From: an uncultured Eubacteriales bacterium
GTDB lineage: Bacteria > Bacillota > Clostridia > Oscillospirales > Oscillospiraceae
Reading direction: 5' to 3'
NCBI GenBank assembly: GCA_958427375.1
Contig: CAUABY010000140.1
Coordinates: forward strand, 1 to 5,849
DNA length: 5,849 bases
Made by a program: the position numbers and the translations under genes. This document shows positions 1 to 5,311 of the stretch, piece after piece. Numbering within the stretch: position 1 is the stretch's first letter; each line of letters begins with the position of its first letter. The notes beneath the pieces were generated by a model, which saw only the letters and a list, made by a program, of their open reading frames with translations, had not been told where the DNA came from and made no database searches.

Positions 1-126
1 ATCAACGCGGCGGAGGATATACCAAAATCCTTTGTCGCGGCGGAGCGCGATGGCGTGAGGCGCTTGTATCTGAGCCAGATGTCCTCGGCTACCCTGTTAA
101 AGCGCGCGGAATCAGGGCAGATGTGA
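1..126 (+). CDS. remB: RemB-like DUF370 protein, C-terminal fragment (5' end outside window)
   Basis: Frame 1 is open from the first base to a TGA at 124-126, giving the last 41 residues of a protein whose start lies left of the window. The fragment has PKSFV at residues 8-12, LYLS at 22-25, and then SSATLLKRAE at 28-37. This matches the C-terminal signature I know from RemB/YaaB of the DUF370 family (PKS-[IF]-V, a Y-S-P/Q-[LIM]-S-S block, then S-T-L-K-K-R-A). These are small proteins of roughly 80-95 residues. In Bacillus subtilis, RemA and RemB are needed for biofilm matrix gene expression; RemA binds DNA, while the role of RemB is less clear. In many Firmicutes remB sits between recF and gyrB near oriC, and the next gene here is gyrB. 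The identification rests on the short tail plus this context; the N-terminal part cannot be judged. Confidence 0.82.
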   Translation: MNAAEDIPKSFVAAERDGVRRLYLSQMSSATLLKRAESGQM

Positions 127-175
127 TTCGGGCAGGATTAACTGAATGTTGAAAAAAATATTTATATCAGGTAAT

Positions 176-180
176 GGAGA
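176..180 (+). promoter_or_regulatory. Shine-Dalgarno site that sets the gyrB start
   Basis: The sequence GGAGA lies 5 bases before the ATG at 186. A second in-frame ATG lies 12 bases upstream at 174, but it has only a weak AGG two bases ahead of it, which is too close. In addition, the GGAGA overlaps the upstream ATG itself. This favours 186 as the true start. Confidence 0.65.
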
Positions 181-185
181 TACAA

Positions 186-2117
186 ATGGGAGAGATTAAC
201 GAAAAAGTTACACAGGAGTATGACGCTTCACAAATACAGGTTTTGGAGGGGCTTGAGGCGGTAAGAAAGCGCCCCGGCATGTATATAGGCTCAACCTCGT
301 CATCAGGCCTGCACCATCTTGTTTATGAGATTGTGGATAACTCCATAGACGAGGCGCTTGCGGGCTACTGCACGCATATTGACGTGACCATTGAGCAGGG
401 CGATATCATCCGCGTTGAGGATAACGGGCGCGGCATCCCCTGCGACATTCAGGAGCAGACGGGCAAGTCCGCGCTGGAGGTCGTGTTCACGGTGCTGCAT
501 GCGGGCGGCAAGTTCGGCGGCGGGGGCTATAAGGTGTCGGGCGGCCTGCACGGCGTGGGCGCCTCGGTGGTAAACGCGCTGTCGGAGTGGCTTGAGGTCG
601 AGGTGTGCAAGGAAGGCACACGCTACAGCATGAGGTTTTCCCGCGGCGAGATAACCGAGGGCATACGAGAGCTTGGCAAAACCGAGAAGAGCGGTACCTG
701 CGTGCGCTTCAGGCCGGACGCCGAGATATTTGATGACACGGTGTACGACTATGAGATTCTGCACACGCGCATGCGCGAGCAGGCGTTCCTGAACGCGGGT
801 CTCACCATAACCATAAAGGACGAGCGTGAGGGCATGGAGCAGAGCGAGGAGCTTTGCTATGAGGGCGGCATAAGGGAATATGTCGGCTATCTCAACCGCC
901 ACAAGGCCGCGCTGCATGATGACGTTATATACCTCAGCGGCGCGAAGAACGACGCCATTGCCGAAATCGCCCTGCAATATAATGACGGCTATAATGAGAC
1001 GCTTGTCTCCTTTGCCAACGATATACACACGCCCGACGGCGGCATGCATGAAACGGGATTTAAAACCGCGCTCACCCGCGTAATTAACGCCTACGGCGCG
1101 AAGGCAAATATCATAAAGGGTGACGACAAGGTGTCAGGAGACGATGTGCGCGAGGGCATAGCGGCGGTCATCTCCGTCAAGCTGCCGGAGGCGCAGTTTG
1201 AGGGTCAGACCAAGCAGAAGCTGGGCAACGCCTATATCAGAACCCTTGTCGACAGCATCGTCAACGACCAGCTCATGGAGTATTTTGACGAGCACCCGGC
1301 CACGGCGAAGATAATCCTTGAAAAGGCGATGATGGCAAACCGCGCGAGAGAGGCCGCAAGGCGCGCCAAGGAGTCCGTGCGCCGCAAGACGGGGCTTGAG
1401 AGCGGGCAGATGCCGGATAAGCTGCAGGACTGCAACGAGCGCGACCCGTCCTTGTGCGAAATCTACATCGTTGAGGGCGACAGCGCTGCGGGCTCGGCCA
1501 TTCAGGGGCGCGACAGCCGTTTTCAGGCGATACTTGCGATGTGGGGCAAGATGCTCAACGTCGAGAAGGCGCGCGCCGATAAAATTTACGGCAATGACAA
1601 GCTCTACCCGCTCATCCTCGCGCTCGGCGCTGGGATAGGGGACGAGTTCAATATAGAGAAGCTGCGCTATCACAAAATAATCATCATGGCGGATGCCGAT
1701 GTTGACGGCTCGCATATCCGCACGCTGCTTTTGACCTTCTTCTTCCGCTACATGCGCCCGCTCATCGAAAACGGCTATGTGTACTCCGCGGTGCCGCCGC
1801 TTTATAAGCTGACGCGCGGCAAGCAGCAGCGCGTTGCCTATTCCGACGAGCAGCGCGATAAGATATCCGCCGAGATGCGCGCGGACAACCCCGGTGTGAA
1901 GCTTGATATCAGCCGCTTCAAGGGTCTTGGCGAGATGGATCCGCACGAGCTGTGGGAGACGACCATGAACCCGGAGACGCGCTCACTCCGGCGCATTACG
2001 CTCAATGACGCCATACAGGCCGACCAGATTTTCACCGTGCTGATGGGCGAAGAGGTCGAGCCGCGCCGCGAGTGGATAGAGCAGAATGCGAAATACGTTG
2101 TCAATCTTGACATTTAA
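186..2117 (+). CDS. gyrB: DNA gyrase subunit B (ATPase and TOPRIM subunit)
   Basis: GyrB is the ATPase half of DNA gyrase (A2B2), a cytoplasmic type IIA topoisomerase that adds negative supercoils. The protein has 643 residues from ATG 186, close to B. subtilis GyrB, and lacks the ~165-residue insertion of E. coli GyrB. The GHKL ATPase domain shows the general-base Glu48 and Asn52 (YEIVDN), DNGRGIP at 79-85, and GGLHGVG at 119-125. The transducer domain has the QTK loop in EGQTKQKLG (339-347), with Lys343. The TOPRIM domain has EGDSAAGSA (430-438) with metal-binding Glu430, and Asp503, Asp505 and Asp507 in ADADVDGSH. The C-terminal motif RFKGLGEM starts at 577. All catalytic residues are present. 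ParE is the main alternative, but the origin-type context and adjacent gyrA support GyrB. The position matching E. coli K447 is Trp453, and the residue matching S. aureus E477 is Lys472. It is followed 33 bases later by gyrA. Confidence 0.97.
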   Translation: MGEINEKVTQEYDASQIQVLEGLEAVRKRPGMYIGSTSSSGLHHLVYEIVDNSIDEALAGYCTHIDVTIEQGDIIRVEDNGRGIPCDIQEQTGKSALEVVFTVLHAGGKFGGGGYKVSGGLHGVGASVVNALSEWLEVEVCKEGTRYSMRFSRGEITEGIRELGKTEKSGTCVRFRPDAEIFDDTVYDYEILHTRMREQAFLNAGLTITIKDEREGMEQSEELCYEGGIREYVGYLNRHKAALHDDVIYLSGAKNDAIAEIALQYNDGYNETLVSFANDIHTPDGGMHETGFKTALTRVINAYGAKANIIKGDDKVSGDDVREGIAAVISVKLPEAQFEGQTKQKLGNAYIRTLVDSIVNDQLMEYFDEHPATAKIILEKAMMANRAREAARRAKESVRRKTGLESGQMPDKLQDCNERDPSLCEIYIVEGDSAAGSAIQGRDSRFQAILAMWGKMLNVEKARADKIYGNDKLYPLILALGAGIGDEFNIEKLRYHKIIIMADADVDGSHIRTLLLTFFFRYMRPLIENGYVYSAVPPLYKLTRGKQQRVAYSDEQRDKISAEMRADNPGVKLDISRFKGLGEMDPHELWETTMNPETRSLRRITLNDAIQADQIFTVLMGEEVEPRREWIEQNAKYVVNLDI

Positions 2118-2150
2118 AAGCTTTGCGTATTTCAGCAAAAGGAGTAGCAA

Positions 2151-4712
2151 ATGGCACATAAAAGAGATTATAAACCTGAAGATATAGCCTTTCCCAACCA
2201 AAAAATAACCGAATCAGAGCTCGTAAGCGAGATGCAGAAGAGCTATATAGACTACGCGATGAGCGTTATTGTAGGCCGCGCCCTGCCGGATGTGCGCGAC
2301 GGCCTCAAGCCCGTTCACCGGCGCATACTCTATACGCTCTATGAGGATAACCTCACCGCGGATAAGCCTTTTAAAAAGTCCGCCACCTGCGTGGGTGACG
2401 TGCTGGGCCGCTACCATCCGCACGGTGACGGCTCTGTTTACGACGCGATGGTGCGCCTTGCACAGAACTTCTCCATGCGCTACCCGCTTATCGACGGGCA
2501 CGGCAACTTCGGCTCTGTCGACGGAGACCCACCGGCCGCCTACCGTTATACAGAGGCGCGCATGTCGAAAATATCCGCCGAGATGCTCAGGGATATCGAC
2601 AAGGACACGGTCGACTGGGACCCGAACTTTGACGAGTACCGCAAGGAGCCGCGTGTGCTCCCCTCGCGTTTCCCCAACCTCCTGGTCAACGGCTCGTCGG
2701 GTATCGCCGTCGGCATGGCGACAAATATTCCGCCCCACAACCTGACCGAGGTTATAAACGCCTGCATCTGCGTGCTCGAAAACCCGGAGGCCACGCTCAA
2801 TGACCTGATGCAGCACATCAAGGGGCCGGACTTCCCCACGCGCGGCATCATCATGGGGAGAAGCGGCATCCGGCAGGCCTATGCCACCGGGCGCGGGCGT
2901 GTGATTGTGCGCGCGCGCACGGAGTTTGAGGAGTACGGCCGCGACAAGAGAACGCGCATTATCGTCACCGAGCTTCCATATCAGGTCAACAAGCGCCAGC
3001 TTATCAAGAATATCGCCGACCAGGTACATGAAAAGCGCATGGAGGGTATTTCAGACCTCCGCGATGAGACCGACAGAAACGGCATGCGCATTGTCATCGA
3101 GCTCAAGCGCGACGCAAACCCGCAGGTGGTGCTGAACAGGCTCTTCGCCCAGACGGCCATGCAGTCGAGCTTCTCCATCAACATGCTCGCACTTGTCAAT
3201 AACCAGAGCCAGCCCAGGATTCTCTCCCTGCGCCATATACTTGACGAGTATCTGAGCTTTCAGGAAGAGCTTATCGTGCGCCGCACAAAGTTTGACCTTA
3301 AAAAAGCGGAGGAGCGCGCGCACCTGTTGGAGGGTCTGCTCCTTGCGCAGGATAATATTGATGAGGTCATTCACATCATCCGCACGAGCTATGATAACGC
3401 CAGGACGCGCCTGATGGAGCGCTTCGGCTTTTCCGAAGTGCAGGCGCAGGCAATCTGCGATATGCGCCTTATATCCCTGCAGGGCCTCAACCGCGAGAAG
3501 CTTGAAAACGAGTACAGGGAACTTGAGGTCAAGATAGCCTATTATAAAGAGCTGCTTGCAGACCCTGAGAAGATTAAGGGCGTGCTCAAGGACGAGCTTA
3601 CCGCTCTTCGTGACAGGTACGGCGACGAGCGCATAACCGAGATTCAGGACGTGGCGGACGAGATTGACATTGAGGACCTCATCGAGGAGGAGGAGTGCGT
3701 GTTCACGCTGACAAACGGCGGCTATATCAAGCGCATGCCGGTCAGCGAGTACCGCAGTCAGGGGCGCGGCGGCAAGGGCATCCGCGCGATGACCACCAAG
3801 GAGGAGGACTTTGTGGAGACCGTGTTCACCGCCTCCACGCACGATAATATCCTCTTCTTCACCAGCAAGGGCAGGGTGTTCATCAAAAAGGGCTATAATA
3901 TCCCGCAGGCCGGGCGCACAGCCAAGGGCACGAACCTTGTCAACATCATCCAGATTGAAAACGCGCAGGATGAGAAAGTCAGCGCGATGATACGCGGGCG
4001 GAGTATGGACGAGGATAAGTTCCTCTTCTTCGTCACCAGAAACGGCACTGTAAAGCGCATGCAGCAGTCCGCGCTGAAGAATATCCGCGCCAACGGCATC
4101 CGCGCGCTCACGCTCGACGAGGGCGATGAGCTGATGAGCGTTTTTGAGACCACCGGGGATGAGGACATTCTCATCGCCACCGCGAACGGTATGGCCGTCT
4201 GCTTCAACGAGCGGGACGTGCGCGCTATGGGCCGCACAGCCGTGGGTGTTCGCGGCATCAGGCTTCGTGAGGGCGACCGCGTTGTGGGCGCGGGCAGCAC
4301 CGCGCGCGGCACGTCCATCCTCTCCGTCACCGAGAACGGTTTCGGCAAGCGCACGCTTTGCAGTGAGTACGCTGTCAAGGGGCGCGGCGGCATCGGCCTT
4401 AAAAACTACAACGTCACCGAAAAGACCGGCAAGCTCGCCGATGTGAAGATAGTCCGCGGCGGGGAGGACGTGCTCGTCATCACGGACGACGCCACCATCA
4501 TCCGCGTGGATGTGGACAAAATAAATCTCCTTGGCCGCGCCGCGCAGGGCGTGAAAATAATGCGCCCGGCGGCGGGCAGCCGCGTAATCTCCATCGAGAC
4601 CACGGAGAAAAACGCCGATGGGGAGCAGGAGCTTGAAGAGCCGGAAGAGAAAGGCGTGAACGCGCCGGAGTTTGACGCGGACAGCGCCGCGCCTGAGACC
4701 GACGGGGAATAA
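2151..4712 (+). CDS. gyrA: DNA gyrase subunit A (DNA breakage-reunion and wrapping subunit)
   Basis: GyrA cuts and rejoins DNA through a tyrosine and wraps it with its C-terminal pinwheel. The start at 2151 has AAAGGAG (2138-2144) six bases upstream. The 853-residue length is usual. The N-terminal winged-helix/tower region carries ALPDVRDGLKPVHRR (44-58), the quinolone-resistance region around HPHGDGSVYD (89-98), catalytic Tyr133 preceded by Arg132, and IAVGMATNIPPHN (185-197). Residues ~370-510 form the helical coiled-coil gate region. The C-terminal domain shows six beta-pinwheel blades, starting near 517, 567, 625, 673, 722 and 774. The GyrA box QGRGGKG is at 537-543; this motif distinguishes GyrA from ParC and is needed for supercoiling. 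The tail 821-853 is acidic (13 Asp/Glu, one Lys). Oddities: Gly94 where E. coli has Ser83, Tyr131 instead of the usual Met two residues before the catalytic Tyr, and Leu85 at the S. aureus Met75 position. It is probably co-transcribed with gyrB and rnhA. Confidence 0.98.
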   Translation: MAHKRDYKPEDIAFPNQKITESELVSEMQKSYIDYAMSVIVGRALPDVRDGLKPVHRRILYTLYEDNLTADKPFKKSATCVGDVLGRYHPHGDGSVYDAMVRLAQNFSMRYPLIDGHGNFGSVDGDPPAAYRYTEARMSKISAEMLRDIDKDTVDWDPNFDEYRKEPRVLPSRFPNLLVNGSSGIAVGMATNIPPHNLTEVINACICVLENPEATLNDLMQHIKGPDFPTRGIIMGRSGIRQAYATGRGRVIVRARTEFEEYGRDKRTRIIVTELPYQVNKRQLIKNIADQVHEKRMEGISDLRDETDRNGMRIVIELKRDANPQVVLNRLFAQTAMQSSFSINMLALVNNQSQPRILSLRHILDEYLSFQEELIVRRTKFDLKKAEERAHLLEGLLLAQDNIDEVIHIIRTSYDNARTRLMERFGFSEVQAQAICDMRLISLQGLNREKLENEYRELEVKIAYYKELLADPEKIKGVLKDELTALRDRYGDERITEIQDVADEIDIEDLIEEEECVFTLTNGGYIKRMPVSEYRSQGRGGKGIRAMTTKEEDFVETVFTASTHDNILFFTSKGRVFIKKGYNIPQAGRTAKGTNLVNIIQIENAQDEKVSAMIRGRSMDEDKFLFFVTRNGTVKRMQQSALKNIRANGIRALTLDEGDELMSVFETTGDEDILIATANGMAVCFNERDVRAMGRTAVGVRGIRLREGDRVVGAGSTARGTSILSVTENGFGKRTLCSEYAVKGRGGIGLKNYNVTEKTGKLADVKIVRGGEDVLVITDDATIIRVDVDKINLLGRAAQGVKIMRPAAGSRVISIETTEKNADGEQELEEPEEKGVNAPEFDADSAAPETDGE
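4704..4709 (+). promoter_or_regulatory. Ribosome binding site for rnhA inside the end of gyrA
   Basis: GGGGAA lies 5 bases before the rnhA ATG at 4715 and is formed by the last two sense codons of gyrA (Gly, Glu). The gyrA stop TAA is at 4710-4712, so rnhA starts two bases later. This arrangement suggests translational coupling: ribosomes finishing gyrA can restart on rnhA. Confidence 0.55.
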
Positions 4713-4714
4713 GC

Positions 4715-5170
4715 ATGGAAAAGCGCAAAAAAGTGACGCTCTATACCGACGGGGCCTGTTCGGGCAATCCCGGCCCCGGCGGCTGGGCGGCAATCCTCAT
4801 CTACAAGGGCGCGGAGAGAGAGCTCTCCGGCGGCGAGCGGGAGACCACGAATAACCGCATGGAGCTGACCGGGGCGATTCGCGGCCTCTTGGCGCTCAAA
4901 GAGCCCTGTGAGGTTGAGCTTATCTCCGATTCAAAATACCTTGTCGACGCGGTTACGCGCGGCTGGCTCAGCTCGTGGGTCAAAAACGGCTGGAAGAAGT
5001 CCGACAGGAAGCCCGTGCTGAATGTTGACCTCTGGCAGGAGCTGTCAGCGCTCATGGAGCGGCACGAGGTCAGCTTCAGCTGGGTTCAGGGCCACGCGGA
5101 GAACGAGTATAATAACCGCTGCGACGCGCTCGCCGTGGCCGAGCGGGATAAATTCAAGACTTGTAGATAA
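4715..5170 (+). CDS. rnhA: Ribonuclease HI
   Basis: RNase HI is a cytoplasmic, Mg-dependent endonuclease that cuts the RNA strand of RNA-DNA hybrids, clearing R-loops and helping remove lagging-strand primers. The 151-residue protein covers the whole E. coli-type fold (155 residues). The four active-site carboxylates are visible: Asp12 in YTDGACSGNPGPGGW (10-24), Glu50 in NNRMEL (46-51), Asp72 in ISDSKY (70-75), and Asp137 in RCDALA (135-140). His127 in QGHAEN (125-130) is the expected proton shuttle. The basic protrusion (handle) used for hybrid binding is present at about 84-107 (SWVKNGWKKSDRKPVLNVDLW), as in E. coli RnhA and unlike handle-less types. No hybrid-binding domain or other fusion is seen. 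The start is two bases after the gyrA stop, which suggests co-transcription and coupled translation. The ORF ends in TAA, and hairpins follow at once. Confidence 0.97.
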   Translation: MEKRKKVTLYTDGACSGNPGPGGWAAILIYKGAERELSGGERETTNNRMELTGAIRGLLALKEPCEVELISDSKYLVDAVTRGWLSSWVKNGWKKSDRKPVLNVDLWQELSALMERHEVSFSWVQGHAENEYNNRCDALAVAERDKFKTCR

Positions 5171-5180
5171 GATTAAAAAA

Positions 5181-5238
5181 GCGGCATATTGGCTCCCTTG
5201 TGTATTATCAAGGGCCTTGAAGCCGCATGGGCGTTTTT
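5181..5238 (+). terminator. Possible rho-independent terminator after rnhA
   Basis: An outer stem GCGGC (5181-5185) pairs with GCCGC (5222-5226). Inside it, CCCTTG (5195-5200) pairs with CAAGGG (5209-5214) around an 8-base loop, and GG 5191-5192 can add two pairs with CC 5215-5216. A run of five T lies at 5234-5238, and six A precede the stem (5175-5180). The T-run starts 7 bases after the outer stem instead of directly behind it, and the arm between inner and outer stems pairs poorly, so the terminator call is only moderate. Its place, 10 bases after the end of the gyrase-rnhA cluster, fits. Confidence 0.4.
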
Positions 5239-5246
5239 CTGCCCGT
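5227..5246 (+). repeat. Small inverted repeat with T-rich loop
   Basis: ATGGGC (5227-5232) can pair with GCCCGT (5241-5246), giving six pairs in RNA with one U-G wobble, around an 8-base loop that contains the T-run of the preceding candidate terminator. It would compete with T-run function if it forms first. No function is shown by the sequence. Confidence 0.4.
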
Positions 5247-5264
5247 CAAAAATCAGGATTTTTG
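5247..5264 (+). repeat. Perfect 7-bp inverted repeat with CAGG loop
   Basis: CAAAAAT (5247-5253) and ATTTTTG (5258-5264) are exact reverse complements around a 4-base loop. The stem is AT-rich and ends in five T plus G, so it could act as a weak terminator in either direction, but the lack of a GC-rich stem argues against strong activity. Its 3' arm overlaps the outer arm of the next palindrome, so the two cannot be fully formed together. Confidence 0.45.
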
Positions 5265-5300
5265 CTGCCTCCCCTTACACAGGGGGGAGGCTTTGGCAAA
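5261..5300 (+). repeat. GC-rich palindrome, possible copy of an interspersed intergenic repeat
   Basis: GCCTCCCC (5267-5274) pairs perfectly with GGGGAGGC (5284-5291) around a 9-base loop. An outer stem TTTGC (5261-5265) pairs with GCAAA (5296-5300), across an internal loop of one base on the left and four on the right. The core, a CTCCCC arm, a TTACACAG loop and a GGGGAG arm, resembles intergenic palindromes that I recall as common in gut Clostridia genomes; only one copy is in this window, so repetition cannot be shown here. It ends 11 bases before the ABC transporter start, and the GGGGGGAGG run at 5282-5290 looks like a Shine-Dalgarno sequence but is 21 bases from the ATG. Confidence 0.5.
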
Positions 5301-5311
5301 CTGTATAAATA

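Noticed and set aside
109..129. Inverted repeat GAATC/GATTC at the end of the RemB-like gene
   Set aside because: A five-base stem with an 11-base loop, no GC-rich core and no T-run; it is likely chance and lies mostly in coding sequence.
137..173. Possible gyrB promoter (TTAACT or TTGAAA with an AT-rich stretch TATTTATAT)
   Set aside because: No pair of hexamers has both a good match and a 16-18 base spacing. TTAACT to TATATC is 19 bases apart with four matches in each hexamer. The AT-rich stretch may still hold a promoter, but I cannot support it.
174..185. Upstream ATG at 174 as the gyrB start
   Set aside because: It would add four residues but has only a too-close AGG ahead of it, while the ATG at 186 has a well-spaced GGAGA.
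1134..1946. Minus-strand open frame of 270 codons within gyrB
   Set aside because: It lies entirely opposite gyrB's catalytic domain, has a His/Arg/Ala/Leu-rich composition typical of antisense reading, and has no recognisable domain.
3051..4793. Long open frame of 580 codons on the minus strand, across gyrA
   Set aside because: It is the antisense shadow of gyrA, produced by GC-rich third positions. Its translation shows no family motif, and it overlaps a clear gyrA along nearly its whole length.
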